DNA of 64,000 bases from Arcuatula senhousia (taxonomy: Eukaryota > Mollusca > Bivalvia > Mytilida > Mytilidae). Numbering within the stretch: position 1 is the stretch's first letter; the number at the start of each line of letters is the position of its first letter. Position numbers and translations under genes: made by a program. The notes under the pieces are model-generated. The model searched no databases, was not told the DNA's origin, and was given only the letters and a program-made list of their open reading frames with translations. Location of the stretch: contig OZ020305.1 in assembly GCA_963971305.1 (NCBI GenBank), positions 5,675,001-5,739,000 of the forward strand, read 5' to 3'. Below, one piece after another: positions 22,866-33,408 of the stretch.

Positions 22866-24947
22866 AAATTTGGTTAGGTTTATCACTAATTGTTTCTTGG
22901 AAACAAAGTTTTCTTTATTTCTTCCATGGTGAAATCCCAACAGATAGACAGATTTAAACTTAAATACGCTATTTATTAATGCTCGGACATTTAATATAAA
23001 TCTCATTAATGATTGAGAAGGTAGTTAAATGAGTTTAACGATTTATTAAAAGTTAAATTATAATTATCAATGATCTGTACAATATTGTTAAAGCATGGTG
23101 TTGGAAATAGGTCTTGAAAATTGGGAGAAAAGGAAATAAAGCATATAAACGGATATGGGTTGTCTTTTACTAACCATAACAGTTCTATGTAAGTATGATT
23201 TGAATTAATAATCTATGACCAACTCTTTCTGAAAAAGTAGTATGTTTTATTAAGCGATGCTAAAACTATGATAAGGATAAATTTGGGATTTCATTTCCTC
23301 GATATCTGTTTTGCGTAATCTTAATCAACATTTTGATATCCGGGTATGATTGATTTTTTCTTCTGTTTTTTTCTTTTTTTCTTTTTTTTTTATTTGCTTA
23401 CCTTGCTTAGAATAAGTATGAGAATGAAAAAAAACAAATTAGTAACAAAAGGGTTTCCAATGTCAGAGTTCTTTAAGACAAAGAAAACCAAAAGACATTA
23501 GAGATAATGAAACTAACTTAACTGCAATCAAACATTGCATCGCAAATTGTTGTAAAAATGGAAAGTGGACACAGAGTATTTGGTGACTGAAACTATGTAT
23601 ATCTTTTAACATCTGTAGTTGCATACCTGTTTAACATATTCAAAATTGATAATGAGAATTTTTACACATATTAACATGGAAGTACTAATTATACGAAAGC
23701 TGCAATATTGTGAACTTAATTAAGTACAAATGTATGCTATTTCGCGAAACAACCCAAGGCAGCATATGAACCAAATTAAATTCTCATTAAATTAATTATT
23801 AACGTGGTCAAATATACAAATGATTGTTATTACTGATATTAATATGACTGCAATTGATGTTTCGATACACAACGGAATCAAATGCCTGGTTCTTGTTGGT
23901 ACAACTGAAACGGTCAATTGTGTACAATAATGTAACACCATAGAGCAGACTTCTATCCATTTCGTAGATTTCCCCATGATAGTTGTGCACTTATGCTGCT
24001 GCTTCATAACAAAGAAAACGATTACGGACAAAGTGACTTAGGTTTAGTGAATTAATAGTTATTACATGGTCCCCAATCGCCTATGGGAATGTCCTTCCAC
24101 AATTCAATATTCATAATGCCATACACAGAACATAGAAAATGTCATAATTTGTCTACGTCAGTAATTAGAAGCATGTCGGTTTGACATTCCTATTAAAGAC
24201 GCCAAGCAAAAGGGTATTTTTCATAAATGCAGAGAAAGTGTTACGATTGTCAGATAGGGAACACATGAGACAGCAGTAGTAATGATCATTATGCGTACAG
24301 TCTAACCGAGGCCACAGCTGTAGATTCTAAAATTTTAACTTTTTCCTTTGATCAAAAGTAGTGTTCCCTTTTCCAATCCCTAGTCGATTCATGGGTATGG
24401 GTAACATCAGTTGAAATCCCCCCAAAAAAAATATATAAATAATGCACTTTAAAATTGCTGCATCATCAAGTATTAATTAAAAAAGACTTAGAAAGCGTTC
24501 CGGTGCATTAGAATTTGGTTAAAAGGTTTGTTTAGGATTAAATGTTTTAACTGCTTATCCATTAATAGAAACAGTAGGCAAAGTACAAATAACATGGTAA
24601 CTACAAAACAGTCAGCGTCTTTAAAGATGGCTTCAAATGCAGAATTTAAAACAATATACAATTAATGCCTTTTTGTGAGGTAATACATGTTTTTATCGAC
24701 TCAAGAAAAACTATATTGACTGAGGACGAAGTTAGTGGTCAATATATTGGTTTTTTTTTCTGAGTTGATGAAACTTGTATTGATTGAACCGTAAAAGGCT
24801 AAAATAGCTTTATTATAAAAAAATTTCGATTTTTCAACACTGTTCCTCAGATGTTAATATATTGAGAAAAAAACTATTACTTTTCTTCTGTAAATGTACT
24901 AATTTTTGTAAAACCAAACAGGTTTCGAAAATATGATTCATTTAAAT
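22866..24947. other. No gene recognised
   Basis: Low-complexity AT-rich intergenic DNA, with T-rich tracts near 23360. The short open frames are unsupported. Confidence 0.5.
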
Positions 24948-25297
24948 AAAGAAGCGAAGAGGCACCAATGGAGCATTCGAGTATCAAAAGTCCGAAAGGG
25001 CAACTACGAAACCGGTAAACACGAAAAAGAACAGCACGAATCACAAAATCAACCGAACGGAAATCAACAACGCGAACTCAAGTCATAACAAGAGTGAACT
25101 TAGGTACCCGGAAGAGTAAGCGGTTCCTGCCTGCTGTAGCACGCCCGTCGTGTTGCTAATTTCCAATTCAGTGTGTTGAATCCGGTAAAGGAAGACAAAA
25201 CTTTAAACGAAAACCGACATCTGCACTCATTTTAGAGATTGAAATTTCATATGTGTCTACGAGTGCACGGTGTTTACCGTAAAATTTCTTGAGTGAA
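24948..25297 (-). mobile_element. Penelope-like element 3' fragment
   Basis: On the minus strand it runs from SLKKFYGKHRAL-like coding remnants (about 25297) through the untranslated tail to the shared end GGTGCCTCTTCGCTTC at 24951. It is a 5'-truncated copy of about 350 bp. Confidence 0.8.
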
Positions 25298-25714
25298 GTT
25301 TTATTTCATTTGAGAATATCTTTCTATTTTCAGAAAGGCTAACACTGTTTGCAAGCATTCTAATTTTCCAACTTTTAAATAGACGATATTGAGATGTGGA
25401 ATAAGTGTACGCGACACAACAAACATAAACAAACAGCAATTCAAAAAATCACAATGGAAAACAGCAAGCAGTCTTAAACATGACCATAGATCACTGCTTA
25501 CCGTCTTGCATTGGCCCAAGACTTATAATACAATACAAAAGTATCAAAACCAATCCCTAAATCATCAACGAAAGACCCAGTTCTTGACATAAAACAGTTA
25601 ACACAGAATGACAAGGACAAACAAAGGCTTTGGCAAAGTTTCCTGGCTTAGGACAGGCACATATAAAATGTGGCGGGGTTAAACTAGTTTTTTGGAAGTT
25701 CATTGTAGAAATAA

Positions 25715-25806
25715 TTTAAGAAAGGATATGGAGTAAATGAACATGAGAACACAACGCATATGTTAACTCCAACTGCAATTAATTTTTATGAGCTGTATGG
25801 CCTTAT
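25715..25806 (-). repeat. Truncated family C repeat
   Basis: GGATATGGAGTAAATGAACA through CTGCAATTAATTTTTATGAG and CTGTATGGCC matches family C (18040, 48215). The match stops just inside the hammerhead-like segment. It lies about 40 bp from the left end of the MULE element. Confidence 0.7.
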
Positions 25807-25844
25807 AAGTCATATGCTATACGATTATCACCTTCTATTCAAGG

Positions 25845-25992
25845 GTAGCAGGACATCTCGGCCCATTCCAAAGTCGGCACATTACAATCTCGGCCTAGTA
25901 CAAACTCGGCACAATTCAATCTCGGCCTACAGTTTTATGGTGTATGGGAAAGTGGTGTGCGAACTCGGCACATTTGTAAAAAATAAAGACTT
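25845..25992 (+). repeat. Left terminal inverted repeat of MULE
   Basis: It opens with GTAGCAGGACATCTCGG, then 16-bp steps alternate TCGGCAC and TCGGCCT versions. A 40-bp unrelated stretch precedes the last unit, CTCGGCACATTTGTAAAAAA. It pairs with 32803-32926. Confidence 0.85.
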
Positions 25993-26740
25993 CAGAGAAA
26001 TTGTTTGATGAATTGTCAATTAAATCAAGAAACTGTTTAATGAGTTGTTAATAAACATAAAATGTAATAAAATTATTAATTGTTATAGTTATTAAATTTA
26101 TATAATTAATGTTGCAACTTTATTCATATTTTCATATAAAAAAATATACAAAAAGATTCAATCAAATTAAGGCAAATATAAAAGTTAAAAATACTAACTA
26201 TTTGTTATAATGAATATTCAATAGTATAAATTATAAGTATGTTTTTTTTTCAAATAAAGTCATATATTGAATTTTGCATTTATTTATTTATTTTAAGATA
26301 ATTGCAAAGGAAGGGAAATGGAATAGATTTGCAAAACACATAATCGCGATCATTATAACATCGAAACATTCACTAATGCATGTCATTTTTATTTATTTTA
26401 GATTATCTATTCAAAATGTATATATTTTTATTTATCATACAATATTATAAAATAATCCTACTAAATTATGAATATATATTTGACACTAAAGTTAAATGTT
26501 GCTTATCAGATAAATGGCAACTGCAAACAAATCCATGTGTTGATACTCTTATAACAAGATTATAGCTCAGCTTCCTGTAATTTTATTTATTTAAGCCTTC
26601 AGAAAATAATTGTTTGTTAATAAATATATATAAATACACACAGGAAGTTAATTTTAATCTGTTTACAACAACAGCTTTTTGTGTCAGTTTTGATATTTGT
26701 TAAACATGCAAATGCTAAAAGGTTTACATGAATGTTCTTG

Positions 26741-26748
26741 TATATAAG
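26741..26748 (+). promoter_or_regulatory. Candidate TATA box of transposase gene
   Basis: TATATAAG lies 85 bp upstream of the start codon at 26833, followed by a non-repetitive leader. Composition is AT-rich, so chance occurrence is possible. Confidence 0.4.
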
Positions 26749-28814
26749 AGCCACCAAAATATTTTATCTATATTGAAATAAAGTTTGAATAAAGAACACT
26801 ATTTTCCATTGCTTTAACATTGCTCTTTTACAATGGGAAATGACCACTGTGCAGAATGTTCACGTTTAATAACAAAACGGCAGCATTCAATGACTTGTGA
26901 AAAGTGCGATAAAAGAGTCCATATGATATGTAACACAGGTATGTATCACAGTTATAAACTACAAGCCTAGCTATTAACCATTTATTTAATTATGAGAAAA
27001 TAAAACATTTAAAATGTTAAAATTTTATACAGAAGCTTGACACATCGTAATTCTCTAAAGAGTCTAAGAGTCCCAGATTCATAACATCACTTTACAAAAT
27101 TATAGGCATTACATTTTAGCATATAAATAAAGAAAATAAAAAAATCATAAAATAGAGTTGAGGGTTTCTTCATCTTGTCTATTTATTTTGTTTGTCTTAG
27201 TTTATGTTTTGTATGTCTTATCTTCTTTGACTTAAAGCAAAACATAGCCAACAATATTATGATGTACCATAACGCGTAAATGCAACATTTGATTTTTTAG
27301 GTGTAAACCAAAAGGAGTATTGGCGTATTCTTAAAGGAAAAATCCCTTTTACATGCAGCTTATGTATTAACATCACAGAAAATGCGCCAGCAGAATCCAC
27401 TAGAATTGAAAATCTTTCTTTTCCATCTAATGGATATGGTTCTTTTAACATATCATTAATTAGCAGACGCACATCTACGGAAACATCATTAAACTCTACA
27501 TTTACAGTGCCAAATCCAGTCAGTTCCAATTGTCCAAATGTAGGTGATGTGTCGACACCAAAGCCATCTGAAGTAGAGGCATCTAGAAATTCTACACTAG
27601 CCACAACACCATTCCATTTAAATACAAAGTCACTCGATGCATCCTTTGATTAGACACATCGACAGGAGGACAATGATGACCAAGAAATACCGGTAGTTGA
27701 AGAGTACGTATATAAAATTTGATAAATTTCTTTTTCATTAAGATGAATACTTGTCTTATTTTTTGACTGGATTTTACGGAGTAAAAAAAACCCGGTAAAT
27801 ATGGTATATGTCGGGCAACGGGCTTGCTTAGAAGACACTTTCGTGACAGTTTTCTTTGCAACTACTAATCACAGCCACTTGATATTTTGTATACAGCATC
27901 AGGGTGGGGTTTCATAATGTAGGATTCGGTTTCAGGTCTGTCGCTTACCTACTTCCTGTTATCAATTTTGGTTTTGAAAGATTTTGTTTACTACTTAATG
28001 TTTTATTAAGTATTTTCCTATTTCAATTATATGTTGAACACACACAATCAATAAACTTATAAAATTCATTGACTTTTTCAGATCCTTACAAGAACCAGAT
28101 TTACCAAATGAAATACTGCCTGATGTTCCTCCTTCTTATACAGTTATCGACAAAGGTACCCAGAGAAGTAACATCAAACTTGTAAGCAGTGATGGCTATG
28201 AATATACTAGAAAGGTAAAATGTTGGTGTAACTTTGAATATTATACAAATATAACAAATTACATATTTTCCGTAAGTGATCATATAACTTAAAAGCGTAT
28301 ACGCACCAAAATATATCTTATATGGAGCTTGGTCATTTTGTTTATCGTTTCAATCAATTTTAAAAATATGTTTTTTTTTAAATGTTATAACAATTTTACT
28401 TTCATGCACTTTTATAACTTTTATTTAGATGTCAAAAGGAGATTTTACATATTGGAAGTGCATAAAAAGAACAAAAGGGAACAATTGTCCAGCAACAGTT
28501 TCACAAAAAGGCAATGTCTTTAAAAGAAATCAGAAAAAGCATAAACATCAAGCAGATAAAGGAGCACTCAAAAGAGTTTTAGTACATAAAGAGGTAATGT
28601 GTTTCTAACCTAATCATGCTTGTCTGTCAATACCCGCGTCTGTCCGTTCGTCGGTTTGTCCGTATATATAACTTTATTCTCATAAACCAAGCATTTAGGT
28701 ACAGAGAAATACTATGTACAATATATACAACATTACAGACACACAATACAACACAGAACAATAACACAAAAATACACATAACACATTCATTGATATGATA
28801 TATAGAAATAGTGA

Positions 28815-30050
28815 AGTTTAGCCGGGAGGACACGTTTTTTTATTTATGATTTTTATAAATTTACAAAGTTTGTTTAATTTTGATATATTTTTTGTTTCCA
28901 TAATATCCTTGAACTTTAAGATATTTGGGTTTCTAATTAGCTGTTTACAGATCAATTTCTTTCGTTCATCTTATAAGCATTCACATTCTAAGATATAGTG
29001 AAATTCGTCTCCAATACTTCTATTACATAAGTTACATTTTCTATTTTGTCGTTCAACGTTGTTCCATCTTCCCGTTTCAACAGGAAGTTTATGATTACAT
29101 GTTCTAAATTTACAAAGTGTTATGGAATCTTTTTTGTTCAATGTTTCAAAATAATGCTCAAACTCTAAAGTGTCTTTGAAAATCTTATAATTTGCGGCTT
29201 TTGAGCAATTTTGAATTTCGTCATGCCAGCTTTGTCGAAACTGATCAGTTAAACTTTCCATAATTCTTTTCTTTAACCATTCAGAGCTTCGAAAGAAATG
29301 CGAGTTCCAAATATGAGTGTATCCACATTCGTTAAAAATACTTTTGATGTGTCCAAGCCAAGAAAAATTTACATTTTGGGTATTAAACAGATGTAACATA
29401 AGCTTGTAAATTAATACACATAGTTTTGTCTGTTTTCCAGACAATAATTTTGACCAATATGATACCATTCTTAATTTAATGTCAAGATATAAAGGAAATC
29501 TTCCTAATTCGCCATACACAAAACAGTTTGGCGTAGACGATTTTAAATTAAGTAAAAGTTTGCAAAATTTCAGATGAACCTTTTCAATTATATGACAATT
29601 TTTGAAGCCCCAAGTTTCGCACCCGTACAACAGTATTGGCTTAACCATTTTATCAAATAAGTCTAACTGACAAGAAATTGATAGATTATGATACTTTCCC
29701 AATTTAAAGACTTCATACATTGCCTTTGTTCCCTTTTCTGCTTGTGCTTTGATTGCCAAGTTAAAATTACCAGTTTTATTTAATTTGGTTCCAAGGTAGT
29801 AAGTTGCCATTCACTACAGTAATCGTAGAAGCTGTTTAATTGTGATTGGAGACCCTCTGCTGTTTCAGACATAAGAACTGTATCGTCTGCGTATAAGAGT
29901 GCAAATAATTTTGCGTACACCCCTAAAATTGATTCTAAATCTTCAGAAATGGATACCAGGCCGATGTTGTTTTGATTTTCTAGGAAAGATTCTAAATCAT
30001 TCAAAAAAACGGCAAATAGGAAAGGGGACATAGCTACATGACGAGTATCA
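28815..30050 (-). mobile_element. 5'-truncated non-LTR retrotransposon in MULE intron
   Basis: Two overlapping minus-strand frames carry the C-terminal half of a reverse transcriptase: SPFLFAVFLNDLESFL and LFALLYADDTVLMSETAEGL (palm motif YADD), then VKPILLYGCETWGFKN and a C-terminal CNLCNRSIGDEFHYILEC finger. The frame changes at about 29800, so it is broken. The upstream limit is near 30040, where coding similarity stops. The layout is like CR1/L2/Jockey-group LINEs; I cannot fix the clade. It interrupts the intron between transposase exons 4 and 5. Confidence 0.82.
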
Positions 30051-30361
30051 AGAGGCTGTGACATGTAGTTGCCATGACAACTGCGACAGAATTTTTGTGA
30101 CTCCGCAGCAAGCAGGATCACAACGCAATACGACGGATAATGCCAAAAATGATCCATATATGTTGCAAGCGACGTATTTATATATGTACAATCCTTTTTA
30201 TTTTCTAATTAATGATCGGAATTTTTTAGCCTGGTGCACAATATAAGTATGTGACAAAGACACAGTAAAATCATTTTAATTCATACCGTGTTCTAGAATG
30301 ATATATTTTACATGTAGGTGCATGTATATGGAATGTACACTTTTTTATTTATTTATTGTAG

Positions 30362-32340
30362 CTTGACCATGATTACCTACAGTGTGACAATTTCTTGGTA
30401 GCTGATATAAAAATTGACGGTGAACGCCATTTGGTATTTTCGACGCCAATGCAACTACAGCTTCTAAAGTTTGCAAAGAAATGGTTCTGTGATGGAACAT
30501 TTAAAATTGTAAAGGATCCATTTGTCCAACTGTGGTCTATCCATGCCTTTATTCGAAAAGGGGAAAGTTTAAAACAGGTCCCGTTGGTATTTGTTCTTAT
30601 GTCAAGAAAAAAAACAAAAGATTACATTCAGGTATGGATATAGCAGTAATAATTTGTCAAACTTTTTAGTGCCCCCGCGACGCGTAAAAATCAACTTATA
30701 AATTTCCGTCAATTTTTTCTCATGAACTGGTCATGGGAATGATTTGAAACTTGGTAGGCTGGATCAGTATGACAAACTGAATGTCCTGAGTGACTTTCAT
30801 GTCAGTCGTACATCTACTTCCTGTTTGGAGCCTAGCGGGGGCGTGTCCCATGGACACAGTTCTTCTTTTTTACAATGCATTTACCTCTAAAATATTTAAC
30901 TAAATATGCCTTTATCAATATTTTTAAAACCCGAATAATTTCTTGTTCAAATTCAAATCTTCATGTGATAAGATAAATAAAATCTTTTGTATAAACTAAA
31001 AAATGATTTTTTTCACATTTGTTAGGTTCTTGAAAGTCTTCTTGAGAAGATTGGACCATTGCATGTGGAGGGATTTTGCCTGGACTTTGAGAAAGGTAAC
31101 AGATAACTATACATGTATCAAAATCGTTGTTTTTTCATGCTATTAGCTCATCCGACTTGAAGGAGCATGTGAGGTATCAATTGCTACCACTTTCAAAGTA
31201 GAAGGAGGTGAACATTTTTGTCGTGCCGTCGTCTCAATAGATTTATTTAATGACATACGGAATTAATAAAATAATAACACTAATTATAACCCAACTCTCA
31301 AGAAAGGGGCTATATTGCAATCACCTTGTCCATCTGTCCGTCCGTCCGTCCGTCTCTCTGTCCAAACTTTGATAACAGATTTCCTGGCCACTCCAATAGA
31401 AATTTATCTAAAATTTGGTACACAGCTGAAGCATAATAAGTTGTGTACGTCATGCCTCCCCTTTCCAGGCCAGTCGGACATCAACTTCTTGTGTTCCAAA
31501 TAATCAAGTGGATGTATCCTTCGCACAACTTAATGTCACAACTTCTCATTTTTTTTTGTAAAACGTTCGCCGTACAAGTAAAAAATAATTTTGATATTTT
31601 TATATCTATTTGATAACTTATTGCCTTGTTGTTTACAGGTGCTTGGAAAGCCATCAGACAGATATTTCCTGATACAGGTATTAAGGGTTGTGCTTTTCAT
31701 TTCTCTCAAGCTGTATGGAGAAAGGTACAAGAATTAGGCATGAAGACAACATACAACCAGAGAGGAGCTGAGTACAATTATATACGCTGTCTCATGGCTC
31801 TACCATTCCTGCCCTATGCAGATATTCTTCCGGCCTTTGAAAAAATAGGTTGTAGAGCCAACTCAAAACAGCTTAAAGATTTGGTCAGATACATGAGCAA
31901 CACCTGGTTTGAAGGACCGTACTGGTCACCAAGAACATGGTCAATCTTTAGGCACTCAATACGAACAAACAATGATGTGGAAGGTAGGCGTTTTAATGCT
32001 TTTATATAAATTTATTAAGTCCTTCTGGATTTAATTTCAAAATAGATATATTTTATATTTTTATATTTTATATATATATACGCACATAAAATATGCAAAG
32101 AAGTACCATTAGAAGCATTCGAATTTTGGAAGTTTAATTCATTTTGTTTATTTCTATTTAAATATATGTACATAAAAATCTGTTTTTAAAATTTTGTTTT
32201 GTTGCATTGTTTTTCTGATTTTTTATGAGTCTCGTTTTTAGAAAAATGTTGATAAGTAATGGATTTCATGCCATCCTACAATTACTAAAATAAGTTTTAT
32301 TTTTGTTCAGGATGGCACACTAGAATTAATTTGGGGAAAA
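30362..32340 (+). CDS. MULE catalytic domain exons 5-8
   Basis: Spliced catalytic core. The first Asp is in CDGTF (exon 5, about 30492). The second is in FCLDFEK at the end of exon 6, joined across a phase-1 intron to GAWKAI. The Glu is in TNNDVEGWHTRIN, split by the last intron at a G/GT codon. No stop lies inside these catalytic exons, so the core looks intact even though the whole gene is not. Confidence 0.85.
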
Positions 32341-32802
32341 TCAACGTGAGTTTTTATGTCCTTGTGCCAGAACTGATGAGGGAAGCCGAGCTTGTTGACC
32401 TGACACACAGACTTGTGTCAGAGGAACAAGTAAGTCCTGAGATGCCAAAAGAACAAGAGCAAGGAATTAGAAGGACGTCTTCACCAGTATTGGCAGGAAT
32501 ATGCTGATGGGGAAAAAAACAACTACACAGCTGCTACGGGACTGTAGCATAATCTATGGACCAAGTGACGATTAGTTTTCAAACTTTAGCACAAATATAT
32601 ATTTTATATTAATTAACTTATTGTATTGTACATTTTTATATTGACCTCTTTTTGAAATAAAAGAATTGTATTTTTCGTATTTTTATATTTGAGAGAATAT
32701 ATTGTATAATTTATTGTTTAATATTGAAAGTATATTAAAATGCTATAACAATAATTGCATGTGTAATAATATAAAAACCATAAGTGCGTATTGTCATCCT
32801 TT

Positions 32803-32926
32803 TTTACAAAATAATGTGCCGAGTTGGTAATATGCCGAGTTTGCAATGTGCCGAGTTTGTATAGGCCGAGTTGGTAGTGTGCCGAGTTTGTAATGTGACG
32901 AGATTGAAATGGGCCGAGATGTCCTA
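32803..32926 (-). repeat. Right terminal inverted repeat of MULE
   Basis: Read on the minus strand it opens GTAGGACATCTCGGCCC and contains seven 16-bp units before CTCGGCACATTATTTTG and TAAAAAA. It lacks the three extra bases seen at the extreme left end (GTAGCAGG versus GTAGG). Confidence 0.85.
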
Positions 32927-33408
32927 CATTCATTCAAGTGGTTCATGTGAAAGTACAAGAAACAATCAAAAAATAATTCCAAAAAGGGCAAATGCCTGGA
33001 GTAACTCTTATGAATGCAGAATTTTGTCCGGATTCGTGTTTTTCTTTTAAAATGAAATAAGCAGAATTTGGCATTTGCACAGAAATTGATGAAATCAGTT
33101 CTAAATGAAGACCATCGCGTCAATCCATTGTCTCAAATATTAAATATATGATGATGATTTTTAAGATGTAAACATTGACTTTTCGTATTTAAAAATTATA
33201 ATATTTCTTTAAAACAGATCTTTAATTCTATTATACTTGATCTAAAGACCCTTTTAAAACTTTTGTTTAATAACTTGTCTCTTTCTTAAATAGTTTTTAT
33301 CTTGTATATACTTATTGTTAACTCATTCATTAAACTTTGCAGGAACGGTTTTTAATAAGGCCAGAATGGTTTTGATAAACATTAACATTGTATTTTACTA
33401 ATATTAAG

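Larger units (their letters stand above)
26833..32580 (+). pseudogene. PHD-FLYWCH-MULE transposase, eight exons, two lesions
   Basis: Predicted DDE transposase of the host MULE. Exons: 26833-26938, 27301-27703, 28082-28214, 28429-28593, 30362-30631, 31026-31095, 31639-31983 and 32311 to about 32550. All junctions are GT-AG with matching phase. Exons 1-2 encode a PHD-like finger (HCAEC, CEKCDKRVHMIC, CSLC). Exons 3-4 form a FLYWCH finger (YEYTRK, YWKC, CPATV, KHKHQ). Exons 5-8 form the MULE catalytic domain, with DGTF, LDFEKGAWKAI and NNDVEGWH as the likely D-D-E residues and GCAFHFSQ between them. Lesions: an in-frame TAG at 27651-27653, and a frame shift near 32433-32440, after which a second frame continues the family-like tail (LRCQKNKSKE, YWQEYADGE). 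A polyadenylation signal AATAAA is at 32656. A non-LTR element sits in intron 4. Confidence 0.82.
25845..32926 (+). mobile_element. Mutator-like (MULE) DNA transposon with tandem-motif TIRs
   Basis: A 7-kb element bounded by inverted ends: GGACATCTCGGCCCATT on the left (from 25851) and the reverse complement of the same motif on the right (ending 32925). Each end contains four to seven copies of a 16-bp motif close to CTCGGCACATTACAAA, and both inner ends finish with CTCGGCACATT and GTAAAAAA. Inside is one plus-strand spliced gene with PHD, FLYWCH and MULE transposase parts. ATTCAAG occurs within a few bases outside both ends, a possible remnant of the ~9-bp target duplication usual for MULEs, but it is imperfect. 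It lies between the two receptor genes. Confidence 0.82.

Noticed and set aside
24948..25600. Short plus-strand frames near 25400 as a neuropeptide-like gene
   Set aside because: Low-complexity, no signal peptide or cleavage sites, adjacent to repeat fragments.
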